From Actinomycetes bacterium (GTDB lineage: Bacteria; Actinomycetota; Acidimicrobiia; Acidimicrobiales; RAAP-2): 5,281 nt of DNA. Below, piece after piece: positions 1 through 5,281 of this stretch (the first letter of the stretch is position 1; each line of letters opens with the position of its first letter). Both the position numbers and the translations under genes were made by a program. The notes beneath the pieces are model-generated. The model made no database searches, was not told the origin of the DNA, and saw nothing but the letters and a program-made list of their open reading frames with translations. The stretch covers positions 1-5,281 of the forward strand of contig JAKBCI010000138.1 in NCBI GenBank assembly GCA_021807965.1. The letters are read 5' to 3'.

Positions 1-1
1 T

Positions 2-1246
2 GGTAAGAGCTCGCTGGTGAACCGTCTGGCCGGTCGTCGCCTCGCCGTCGTCGAAGAGCACCGCGGGGTGACGAGGGATCGCAAGACGTTTCCGGTCGAG
101 TGGCGAGGCGTTGAATTCGACCTCGTGGACACCGGTGGCTGGCTCGAGCGCGGCGATTCGCTCGAGGCGAAGGTTTCGCGCCAAGCGGACCTTGCTCTCA
201 AAGACGCCGATCACGTCTTGCTCGTGGTTGACGTGACTACGGGACTCGTCGACGAGGATCGCCACGCCGCGCGGTGGGCCCTGCGCAGCGGTCGGCCCGT
301 GACCCTCGTCGTGAACAAGGTAGACGACGAGGTCCACGAGGCGGCCGGCTGGGAGTTTCTCGGTCTCGGTGCGGGCGATCCACACTTCGTCAGCGCGGTC
401 CACGGACGCGGAGCCGGCGACCTGCTCGATCACGTCGTGGACGCCCTGGTCCCCGCGACAACCGACGACGTCGACGTGACTGGCGACGAGCTGCGCGTCG
501 CGATCGTGGGACGCCCCAACGTGGGCAAGTCAACGCTCTTCAATCACGTGATTGGCGAGGAGCGTTCGGTCGTCCACGACCTACCGGGCACGACCCGCGA
601 CGCCATCGATACCGTTATCGAGACGGACCAGGGACGGATCCGATTCATCGACACCGCCGGCATGCGTCGACGCGCTAAGACCGAGGCCGGTCTAGAGACG
701 TTCGCCGTCCTGCGAAGCTTGGACGCGCTCGACCGCGCCGATATCGCCGTGCTCGTCATCGACGCGACGGTGGGCGCCACGGGACAAGATCAACGACTGG
801 CTGAGCGCATCGCCGCGGCGGGCTGTCCCGCCATCGTGGTGCTGAACAAGTGGGAGCTCGTAGCTACTGACGATCGTCCCGCGGTGCTCGCCACCGTCGG
901 TGACAAGCTGGCCTTTCTCGGTGACGCGCCCGTCCTCAAGACGACCGCTACGTCGGGCAAGGGCGTGCATCGCCTGTTGCCCGCGCTGCAGGACTCCGCG
1001 GCGGACTACGTGAAGCGGGTGCCGACCGGAGCACTGAACCGCGCCATTCGCGATCTGCAGATCAAGCAGCCCGCCCCGACGGGCAAGATTCGCTACGCCG
1101 TTCAGGGAGCGATCGAACCGCCCACCTTCACCCTGTTCGTCGCCGGTCGGCTGCCCCCGACCTATCTGCGTTACGTCGAACGCGCACTGCGCGAGCGCTT
1201 CGATCTCGGCTCCACGCCACTGCGCGTGCGAGTGCGCGTCGACTGA
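2..1246 (+). CDS. der: Ribosome-assembly GTPase Der (EngA), 5'-truncated
   Basis: This is the double-GTPase Der, which acts in the cytoplasm on maturation of the 50S ribosomal subunit. The window opens inside the first P-loop: codons from base 2 read GKSSLVNRL, so the true start lies upstream and the GTG at 17 is internal. Of 414 visible residues, GTPase domain 1 shows DTGG (43-46), NKVD (105-108) and SAVHG (131-135). Domain 2 shows GRPNVGKS (170-177), PGTTRD (195-200), DTAG (217-220), NKWE (282-285) and TATSGKG (315-321). The C-terminal KH-like domain spans about 340-414 with the family hallmark PPTFTLFV. The order G domain, G domain, KH is diagnostic of Der. Two motif departures are visible: the domain 1 switch reads HRGVTRD where proline before glycine is usual, and the domain 2 G4 motif ends in Glu, not Asp. 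The stop TGA shares a base with the next gene's ATG. Confidence 0.97.
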   Translation, partial: GKSSLVNRLAGRRLAVVEEHRGVTRDRKTFPVEWRGVEFDLVDTGGWLERGDSLEAKVSRQADLALKDADHVLLVVDVTTGLVDEDRHAARWALRSGRPVTLVVNKVDDEVHEAAGWEFLGLGAGDPHFVSAVHGRGAGDLLDHVVDALVPATTDDVDVTGDELRVAIVGRPNVGKSTLFNHVIGEERSVVHDLPGTTRDAIDTVIETDQGRIRFIDTAGMRRRAKTEAGLETFAVLRSLDALDRADIAVLVIDATVGATGQDQRLAERIAAAGCPAIVVLNKWELVATDDRPAVLATVGDKLAFLGDAPVLKTTATSGKGVHRLLPALQDSAADYVKRVPTGALNRAIRDLQIKQPAPTGKIRYAVQGAIEPPTFTLFVAGRLPPTYLRYVERALRERFDLGSTPLRVRVRVD

Positions 1247-1428
1247 TGGCCAAGTGGTGCGACGACTGTGACCGGCCCGTCCAGGGCGACGTGTGCGAAA
1301 TGTGCGGTAACCCGGTGCGCGAGCCCGAGCGCGAGCCGGTACCGTTGCGCTGGAAGTTTTTCGTGGTGGCCACGGCCATCTATCTGATCTGGCGGCTCTA
1401 TCAGTTAGTTTCGTGGTTGGTTCACTAG
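1246..1428 (+). CDS. Small zinc-ribbon protein with one C-terminal membrane segment
   Basis: This 60-residue protein is of unknown function. It has two CxxC knuckles, C5-x2-C8 and C17-x2-C20, each followed closely by polar or turn residues (CGNP after the second). This is the spacing of a minimal zinc ribbon or rubredoxin-like knuckle, so zinc binding is a reasonable inference. A charged linker (about 24-37, rich in Arg, Glu and Pro) leads to a hydrophobic stretch from about 38 to 59, interrupted only by Arg50 and probably a single transmembrane helix. Basic residues just before the helix suggest the zinc knuckle faces the cytoplasm. The ATG overlaps the der stop as TGATG, and no Shine-Dalgarno is visible, so translation probably depends on ribosomes finishing der. 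That coupling and the credible domain layout make it a real gene, not a chance frame. I cannot assign it to a named family. Confidence 0.8.
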   Translation: MAKWCDDCDRPVQGDVCEMCGNPVREPEREPVPLRWKFFVVATAIYLIWRLYQLVSWLVH

Positions 1429-1447
1429 GACGGCGTTCGCGACAAGT

Positions 1448-1455
1448 GAGGAGGT
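1448..1455 (+). promoter_or_regulatory. Strong Shine-Dalgarno for the beta-helix gene
   Basis: GAGGAGGT is an almost perfect anti-16S match and ends three bases before the GTG at 1459. It fixes that GTG as the start. The 30-base gap (1429-1458) otherwise holds no hairpin terminator and no recognisable promoter, so the gene is probably read from the der transcript. Confidence 0.85.
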
Positions 1456-1458
1456 TTC

Positions 1459-1974
1459 GTGCCCATCTACGCACTCGGTGAGCGCACACCGCAGATCCAT
1501 CCGGAGGCCTTCGTGCACCCCGACGCCGTCGTGATTGGCGACGTGCGCATCGGCGCCGAGTCCTCGGTGTGGCCGAGCGCGGTGTTGCGCGGTGACTACG
1601 GCACTATCGTCGTCGGCGACCGCACGTCAATCCAAGACGGGGCCGTCGTCCACGCGGTCGCCGAATACCCGACCGTTATCGGATCTGACTGCGTGGTGGG
1701 CCACCTCGCGCACCTCGAAGGCTGTGTCGTCGACGATGGCGTTCTCATCGGCAGTGGCTCGATCGTCCTTCACCTCGTGCGGGTTCATTCGGGAGCCACG
1801 GTCGCCGCGGGCGCGGTGGTGCGCAATCGAACCGACGTGCCGTCACGAGCGCTGGCCGTAGGCGTGCCGGCCACCATCAAACCGGACCTGAGCGACGTGG
1901 CGTCCATCACGGACGGCGTCGAGACCTACGTGGCCAACGCGCGCCGATACCGAGAGCAACTGCGCAAACTCTAA
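1459..1974 (+). CDS. Gamma-carbonic anhydrase family left-handed beta-helix protein
   Basis: The 171-residue protein is built of hexapeptide repeats ([LIV]-G-x-x-x-x pattern from about 22 to 135), the signature of a trimeric left-handed beta-helix, with a C-terminal alpha helix (about 144-171). It belongs to the gamma-carbonic anhydrase/YrdA/PaaY group. Cytoplasmic members may hydrate CO2, but many have no proven activity. Against archaeal Cam, the Arg and Asp of LRGD (R44, D46), the Gln of IQD (Q59), and the first two zinc histidines (H65, H82) are present. The third ligand position, five residues after H82, is Glu87, while an extra His sits at 85 (GHLAHLEG). I recall a similar HLEG form from actinobacterial relatives, so this may be a subfamily trait. 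Catalysis is uncertain, and an acyl- or nucleotidyl-transferase role cannot be excluded. The GTG start is set by the strong ribosome binding site. The stop overlaps the trpD stop head-on. Confidence 0.9.
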   Translation: MPIYALGERTPQIHPEAFVHPDAVVIGDVRIGAESSVWPSAVLRGDYGTIVVGDRTSIQDGAVVHAVAEYPTVIGSDCVVGHLAHLEGCVVDDGVLIGSGSIVLHLVRVHSGATVAAGAVVRNRTDVPSRALAVGVPATIKPDLSDVASITDGVETYVANARRYREQLRKL

Positions 1975-2993
1975 CTGTTGCTGACGGCGATGAGTCGTTC
2001 GAGCGCCTCACCCGCGCGGCCGCTCTCGACGCTAGCCGCCGCCGCGTCGAATCCGTCACGCAACGTTTCAACGCGTTGGGCGACCATCAACGCAAGAGCG
2101 GCGTTCGCGCACGCGACGTCAAAGACGGGACCCCGCTCAGCGTCGAGAAACCGACGCACCGCGTTGACGTTGTGGTGAACGTCCCCACCGCGTATCGCCG
2201 CGACGCCGTGGCGACGATCGAGGACGTCACCGGCGTCGATGCGCTCGACGCGAACGCCATCATCGGTGACGACGTACACCGTCGAGGGCGTGGCGAGGGA
2301 GAGCTCGTCAAGTCCATCGTCGGCGTTGACGAGCATGGCCATGGTCACGCCGCGCGCGGCCAGCACCTCGGCCATGGCCTCGAGGTGGCCGGCGTGGGCG
2401 ACTCCAATGAGGGCCCGACGGACCAACGCGGGGTTGGCGAGCGGTCCAAGGACGTTGAAGACGGTCCGAAACCCCAGCGCGCGGCGAATCGGCGTGAGAT
2501 AGCCCAACGCGTGGTGGTACGTGGGCGCGAACAGGAAGCCGATGTGCGCCTCGTCGATGCACGTCCGCACCAGTTCGGGCGGAACGTCGAGCCGTACCCC
2601 GAGCGCCTCGAGCACGTCGGCGGAGCCCACCGACGACGACGCCGCACGATTGCCGTGCTTGGCGACCGGTACCGCGCAACCGGCGACCGCGAGGGACGCC
2701 ATCGTTGAGATATTGACGGTGTGCAGTTGATCCCCGCCGGTGCCGACGATGTCGAGCGCGTCCACGTCGAGCGCAAACGTGTTCGCGGCAGCCACCATGG
2801 CGTCCACGAAGCCCGTCATCTCACCCGGCGTCTCGCCCTTGGCCGTCAGGGCAGTCAGAAAACTGGCAATGAGGACTCCCTCGATCCGTCCGTCGAGGAT
2901 GGCACCGAGCGCATCGCGAGCCTCGTCACGGTCGAGGTTCGTACCGCGAACGAGCCGTCCGAGCACCTCGGCGCTGAACCGGGGGGCGTCCAT
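1971..2993 (-). CDS. trpD: Anthranilate phosphoribosyltransferase TrpD
   Basis: TrpD joins anthranilate and PRPP to give phosphoribosylanthranilate, the second step of tryptophan synthesis, in the cytoplasm. The 340-residue reading from the ATG at 2993 has the usual family length. It shows an N-terminal helical domain (1-70), GTGGD (84-88) and NIST (94-97) for PRPP pyrophosphate and metal, KHGNRAASS (112-120), the IGFLFAPTYHHAL segment (151-163), the anthranilate-site region around R170/R171, NVLGPLANP (180-188), and the DGLDE metal motif (226-230). All key motifs look intact. I chose the ATG at 2993 because GAGGGAG lies five bases upstream. An in-frame ATG at 3017 would add eight residues and is the exact predicted transcription start of a TAnnnT promoter, so a leaderless longer form (348 residues) is possible. 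Further extension to 3107 would run into trpC and lacks support. The gene runs opposite to trpCFB, and its TAG overlaps the upstream neighbour's TAA. Confidence 0.97.
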   Translation of the reverse strand: MDAPRFSAEVLGRLVRGTNLDRDEARDALGAILDGRIEGVLIASFLTALTAKGETPGEMTGFVDAMVAAANTFALDVDALDIVGTGGDQLHTVNISTMASLAVAGCAVPVAKHGNRAASSSVGSADVLEALGVRLDVPPELVRTCIDEAHIGFLFAPTYHHALGYLTPIRRALGFRTVFNVLGPLANPALVRRALIGVAHAGHLEAMAEVLAARGVTMAMLVNADDGLDELSLATPSTVYVVTDDGVRVERIDAGDVLDRRHGVAAIRGGDVHHNVNAVRRFLDAERGPVFDVACANAALALMVAQRVETLRDGFDAAAASVESGRAGEALERLIAVSNS

Positions 2994-2998
2994 GGGAT

Positions 2999-3005
2999 CT
3001 CCCTC
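2999..3005 (-). promoter_or_regulatory. Shine-Dalgarno for trpD
   Basis: On the minus strand GAGGGAG stands five bases before the ATG at 2993. The in-frame ATGs at 3011 and 3017 have no such sequence upstream, so this site favours the 340-residue TrpD start. Confidence 0.65.
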
Positions 3006-3023
3006 GGCCATTGGCATAGCGCC

Positions 3024-3029
3024 ACGATA
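3024..3029 (-). promoter_or_regulatory. Candidate -10 element of trpD (TATCGT)
   Basis: The minus strand reads TATCGT, matching the TAnnnT -10 common in actinobacteria. If its last T is position -7, transcription starts at 3017, which is the A of an in-frame ATG. The mRNA would therefore be leaderless for the 348-residue form, or carry a 24-base leader with a ribosome binding site for the 340-residue form. No -35 match is visible 16-19 bases upstream. The assignment rests on position and six bases only. Confidence 0.45.
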
Positions 3030-3060
3030 GCCGTCGGTTCTCTCGTCGCGGGCCGATAGC
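3025..3060. repeat. 7-base direct repeat CGATAGC (two copies, 29 bases apart)
   Basis: CGATAGC occurs at 3025-3031 and 3054-3060. Copy one overlaps the opposed trpD -10 and copy two overlaps the trpC -10. The 29-base period is close to, but not exactly, three helical turns. It may be a pair of regulator half-sites or simply the two promoter cores resembling each other. Confidence 0.35.
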
Positions 3061-3062
3061 AT
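3057..3062 (+). promoter_or_regulatory. Candidate -10 element of trpC (TAGCAT), leaderless
   Basis: TAGCAT fits TAnnnT, and with its last T at -7 the predicted transcription start is 3069, the A of the trpC ATG. trpC has no Shine-Dalgarno, which agrees with a leaderless mRNA. No -35 hexamer is recognisable. The region that would hold it (about 3033-3040) lies only a few bases from the opposing trpD -10, so polymerases on the two promoters would probably exclude each other. Confidence 0.5.
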
Positions 3063-3068
3063 TCGTCG

Positions 3069-3857
3069 ATGGCGCCGACCTACCTTGACGAGATCGTCTC
3101 GTGGCACCGAGCACGGGTCCGTGAGGACCCTCGCGACTGGCGAGCGCGAGTTGACCAGGCGCCCTATAGCGGTCCGTCATTCGCCGAGGCGCTGCGGCGA
3201 CCTACCGTGCAAGTGATCGCCGAGGTCAAGCGTCGCTCGCCGTCCAAGGGTGACATCGACCGCGATCTCGAGCCCGCCACGCTGGCGCGCTCCTACGAGG
3301 TCGGGGGAGCGGCCGCCATCTCGGTACTGACTGACGCCGCATTCTTCTCTGGCTCGCCTGACGATTTGCGAGCTGTCCGTCGTACGACGGGGCTACCGCT
3401 GTTGCGCAAGGACTTCACCGTGCACGAAAACGACATCCTCGACGCACGCGATATGGGAGCGGGCGCGGTGCTGCTCATCGTGTCGGTGCTGACTGACGCT
3501 GAACTAACGGCCTTTCTCACGCTCGCCTCGCACTGCGGCCTCGACGCCTTGACCGAGGTGCACGATGAGCCAGAGGCGCGTCGGGCCGTCGCCTGCGGCG
3601 CGACCGTCATCGGCGTGAACCAGCGTGATCTGCGAACCTTCGAGGTCGACGAGCGTCGCGCGGGACGCGTCCGCGACGTAATTCCGCACTCGATCGTGAC
3701 GGTGGCCGAATCGGGACTGCGCAGTCGCGCGGACGTCGAGCGAGCGCGCGACGACGGCTTTGACGCGGTCTTGATTGGCGAGGCTTTGGTGCGCAGCGCC
3801 GCACCCGAGTTACTGGTTGCCGAGCTGGCGAGCGTGGAGCGGCGACCCCGTGACTGA
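3069..3857 (+). CDS. trpC: Indole-3-glycerol phosphate synthase TrpC
   Basis: TrpC closes the ring of carboxyphenylamino-deoxyribulose phosphate with loss of CO2 and water, giving indole-3-glycerol phosphate for the TrpAB complex. The 262-residue single-domain (beta/alpha)8 barrel has the usual length for a monofunctional enzyme with no fused TrpF. Catalytic residues are all in place: E52 and K54 (IAEVKRRSPSKG, 50-61), K114 (LLRKDF, 111-116), E163 (LTEVHD), N184 (IGVNQRDL), and S215 in ESG (214-216). The phosphate site near IGEAL (236-240) is also intact. NQRD replaces the commoner NNRD, a tolerated variation. The ATG at 3069 is chosen because the family N-terminal helix (YLDEIVSWHRARV) begins at once after it and no earlier start fits. 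No Shine-Dalgarno precedes it, and a candidate -10 places the transcript start on the ATG itself. It overlaps trpF by eight bases and heads a trpCFB transcript. Confidence 0.98.
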   Translation: MAPTYLDEIVSWHRARVREDPRDWRARVDQAPYSGPSFAEALRRPTVQVIAEVKRRSPSKGDIDRDLEPATLARSYEVGGAAAISVLTDAAFFSGSPDDLRAVRRTTGLPLLRKDFTVHENDILDARDMGAGAVLLIVSVLTDAELTAFLTLASHCGLDALTEVHDEPEARRAVACGATVIGVNQRDLRTFEVDERRAGRVRDVIPHSIVTVAESGLRSRADVERARDDGFDAVLIGEALVRSAAPELLVAELASVERRPRD

Positions 3858-4485
3858 ACTGTCGGGAAGCTCGTTCGTCAAGATCTGTGGCGTGACCACG
3901 ATGGACGACGCCGTTCTCGTGCGCGACGCCGGTGCCGACGCGTTCGGTCTCATCGTCGCGCCGTCGCGCCGACGGGTTTCGACGGGCCAAGCACGCTCAA
4001 TTATGGCGTCCCTGCGGGGGAGCATCCTCGGCGTCATGGTTACGCGCGCACTCAGTGATCTCGACGTGCTAGCGGCGGTTGACGAGGTCGAACCCGACGG
4101 GGTTCAGCTGCACGATCCGGCGCCGGCGACCCTTCTCGACGAGTTGCGCCATCGCGGCTGCTTCGTCATTCGCGCCCTGTCCGCTGACGCGCCCGACTAC
4201 CGGCTCTTTGATGACCGACTCGTCGACGCCGTGTTGGTGGATGGTCCCGAACCAGGTCGAGGCGTCGCTCACGCGTGGGACCACGTGGCCGAGCGACCGT
4301 GGACGCGTTCACTGATCGCCGCCGGGGGATTAACGTCCTTGAACGTGAGCGACGCCATTCACCAACCGTGGGTGTGGGGCGTCGACGTGGCGACCGGCGT
4401 GGAGCGGCGGCCTGGCGTCAAGGACCCTCAGGCGGTCGAATCCTTTGTCGCCGCCGCCCGGCGAGCCTTCCGGGAGCGCTCATGA
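3850..4485 (+). CDS. trpF: Phosphoribosylanthranilate isomerase TrpF
   Basis: TrpF performs the Amadori rearrangement of phosphoribosylanthranilate, between the TrpD and TrpC steps. The 211-residue reading has family length and shows VKICGVTT with the general-base Cys13 (10-17), the SRRRV phosphate-side motif (39-43), GVQLHD (84-89), the general-acid Asp131 in VLVDG (128-132), AAGGL (157-161), and GVDVATGVE with PGVKD (177-192). The usual forms would be LAGGL and DVSSGVE, so these are mild variants. I chose the GTG at 3850, inside the last codons of trpC, because KICG must lie close to the N-terminus and a GGAG stands ten bases upstream (3836-3839). The open frame reaches back to 3775, but that extension only repeats trpC sequence in another frame. 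It is translationally coupled to trpC upstream and to trpB downstream (ATGA overlap). Confidence 0.96.
   Translation: MTELSGSSFVKICGVTTMDDAVLVRDAGADAFGLIVAPSRRRVSTGQARSIMASLRGSILGVMVTRALSDLDVLAAVDEVEPDGVQLHDPAPATLLDELRHRGCFVIRALSADAPDYRLFDDRLVDAVLVDGPEPGRGVAHAWDHVAERPWTRSLIAAGGLTSLNVSDAIHQPWVWGVDVATGVERRPGVKDPQAVESFVAAARRAFRERS
4472..4476 (+). promoter_or_regulatory. Shine-Dalgarno for trpB
   Basis: GGGAG within the end of trpF stands five bases before the ATG at 4482. It supports that start over the in-frame ATG at 4500, which has no such site. Confidence 0.6.
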
Positions 4486-5281
4486 GCGCGCCGCGCTACA
4501 TGGATCCGCCCGACGAAGGCGGCCACTTCGGCTCCTTTGGCGGGCGCTTCGTCCCCGAAGCCCTGATGCCGGCCTGCCTGGAGCTCGACGTCGCCTTTCG
4601 TGACGCGTGGAGCGACGAGACGTTCGTGGCCGAGTTTCTCGAGACCCTCGAGGAATTCGGCGGCCGTCCGACGCCAGTCACGTACCTCGGGCGGCTTTCG
4701 CAGCACCTGGGCATTGAGGTCTACGCCAAGCGCGAAGATCTCGCCCATACCGGGAGTCACAAGATCAACAACGTCATTGGCCAGGCGCTGTTGACTCGGC
4801 GCATGGGCAAACGACGCGTCATCGCCGAGACCGGCGCTGGCCAGCACGGCGTCGCCACGGCTACCGCCGCCGCTCGATTCGGTCTCGACTGCACGGTGTT
4901 TATGGGCGAGGTTGACACCGTTCGCCAGGCGTTGAACGTCTTTCGCATGGAGTTGCTCGGCGCGACGGTCGTCCCCGTCACTTCGGGCAGTCGCACGCTC
5001 AAAGACGCGGTGAACGAGGCGATGCGCGAGTGGGTGACCTGCGTCGGCGACACGCACTACTGCATCGGTTCGGTCATGGGCCCGCACCCGTTTCCCTGGA
5101 TGGTTCGCGAGTTTCAGAGCGTGATTGGCACCGAGGCCGCACAGCAACTGCGCGATCGCGGCGTGGGAGTGCCTGATTTTGTCGTGGCGTGCGTCGGGGG
5201 CGGTTCGAACGCGGCCGGGATCTTCGCAGGTTTCGCCAACACCAGCGCCGCGCTCGTCGGGGTCGAAGCGGCCGGTGGTTC
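4482..5281 (+). CDS. trpB: Tryptophan synthase beta subunit TrpB, 3'-truncated by window
   Basis: TrpB condenses indole with L-serine using pyridoxal phosphate, as the beta subunit of the TrpA2B2 complex. The first 266 of about 400 expected residues are present and the frame is open at the window end. Visible are the N-terminal [16 protein letters not shown] (14-29), GRPTPVTYL (61-69), [15 protein letters not shown] (83-97) with the Schiff-base lysine K94, [13 protein letters not shown] (115-127) with the catalytic Glu116, [14 protein letters not shown] (148-161), [11 protein letters not shown] (166-176), GSVMGPHP (196-203), and the PLP-phosphate loop CVGGGSNA (237-244). This is the ordinary TrpB1 type that partners TrpA. 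One small departure is Ala88 where LNHTG is common. The ATG overlaps the trpF stop as ATGA and has a GGGAG site. trpA is the likely next gene but lies outside the window. Confidence 0.97.
   Translation, partial: MSAPRYMDPPDEGGHFGSFGGRFVPEALMPACLELDVAFRDAWSDETFVAEFLETLEEFGGRPTPVTYLGRLSQHLGIEVYAKREDLAHTGSHKINNVIGQALLTRRMGKRRVIAETGAGQHGVATATAAARFGLDCTVFMGEVDTVRQALNVFRMELLGATVVPVTSGSRTLKDAVNEAMREWVTCVGDTHYCIGSVMGPHPFPWMVREFQSVIGTEAAQQLRDRGVGVPDFVVACVGGGSNAAGIFAGFANTSAALVGVEAAGG

Larger units (their letters stand above)
2994..3068. promoter_or_regulatory. Divergent trpD / trpC intergenic regulatory region
   Basis: These 75 bases (51 if TrpD starts at 3017) are the only sizeable gap in the window and must carry control of both trp units. 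They hold the two opposed -10 candidates, the trpD ribosome binding site, and a 7-base direct repeat CGATAGC at 3025-3031 and 3054-3060, each copy overlapping one of the -10 elements. There is no leader peptide with Trp codons, no attenuator hairpin with a U-run, and no room for a T-box. Repression or mutual promoter exclusion is therefore more likely than attenuation. No known operator sequence is recognised. Confidence 0.6.

Noticed and set aside
17..19. GTG at 17 as the start of der
   Set aside because: The frame is open upstream to base 2 and encodes the GKSS of the first P-loop, so this codon is an internal Val.
1429..1458. Terminator or promoter between the zinc-ribbon gene and the beta-helix gene
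   Set aside because: The gap has no stable stem with a T-run and no -10/-35 pair; it holds only the ribosome binding site.
692..1489. 265-codon open frame on the minus strand across der and the zinc-ribbon gene
   Set aside because: It is antisense to two well-supported genes, is rich in Arg without any domain motif, and exists because GC-rich codons leave few stops on the opposite strand.
2076..2708. 210-codon open frame on the plus strand inside trpD
   Set aside because: It is antisense to conserved TrpD sequence and has a low-complexity Arg/Gly/Val composition typical of a shadow frame.
2994..3068. trp leader peptide and attenuator before trpC
   Set aside because: No short open frame with Trp codons, no competing hairpins and no U-run are present, and the predicted mRNA start falls on the trpC ATG.
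2994..3107. N-terminal extension of TrpD to 378 residues
   Set aside because: It overlaps the first 13 codons of trpC and crosses both promoter candidates, and the added residues do not resemble the TrpD N-terminus. Only the part from 3017 stays possible.
3775..3849. N-terminal extension of TrpF by 25 residues
   Set aside because: It lies within conserved TrpC coding sequence in another frame, and the TrpF fold begins just before KICG, which fits the GTG at 3850.
4743..4754. Ala in place of Asn before the TrpB HTG motif (LAHTG)
   Set aside because: The position is not a catalytic residue, and all PLP-site and active-site residues are intact, so I treat it as ordinary drift.
4428..5147. 239-codon open frame on the minus strand across trpF/trpB
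   Set aside because: It mirrors the strongly conserved trpB coding frame, shows no recognisable motif, and has no separate promoter or ribosome binding site.

Overview
The window is a compact, GC-rich (roughly two-thirds G+C by eye) stretch of bacterial chromosome with almost no non-coding DNA. It suggests a high-GC actinobacterium-like organism. The clues are GC-rich third codon positions, GTG starts, a gene for tryptophan synthesis that appears to start without a leader, and -10 elements of the TAnnnT type without a recognisable -35. A dedicated trpF argues against the many actinobacteria that use the dual-function isomerase PriA instead. A lineage such as Acidimicrobiia would fit, but that is inference from gene content and remembered sequence style, not a demonstrated placement.

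Bases 1-1974 (plus strand) hold a housekeeping block. It starts with the 5'-truncated ribosome-assembly GTPase gene der. A 60-residue zinc-ribbon membrane protein follows, its start codon overlapping the der stop by one base. After a 30-base gap with a strong ribosome binding site comes a left-handed beta-helix protein of the gamma-carbonic anhydrase family. The three genes look like one transcript.

Bases 1971-5281 hold tryptophan biosynthesis genes in two divergent units. trpD (anthranilate phosphoribosyltransferase) is on the minus strand and its stop codon overlaps that of the beta-helix gene. trpC, trpF and trpB are on the plus strand, joined by 8-base and 4-base overlaps, and trpB runs off the window end. 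Together they carry four consecutive activities: anthranilate to phosphoribosylanthranilate (TrpD), isomerisation (TrpF), indole-glycerol-phosphate formation (TrpC), and the final beta-subunit step (TrpB). trpA would be expected just downstream; trpE/trpG are not seen here.

The only real regulatory space is the 51-75 bases between trpD and trpC. It holds two back-to-back TAnnnT -10 candidates, each placed exactly for a leaderless ATG. There is no room for a classical trp leader peptide and attenuator. I found no mobile element, CRISPR array, RNA gene or phage/defence system. No entirely new system is visible. The points most worth a second look are the leaderless divergent trp promoter pair, the small zinc-ribbon protein coupled to der, and the shifted metal-ligand pattern in the carbonic-anhydrase-like protein.
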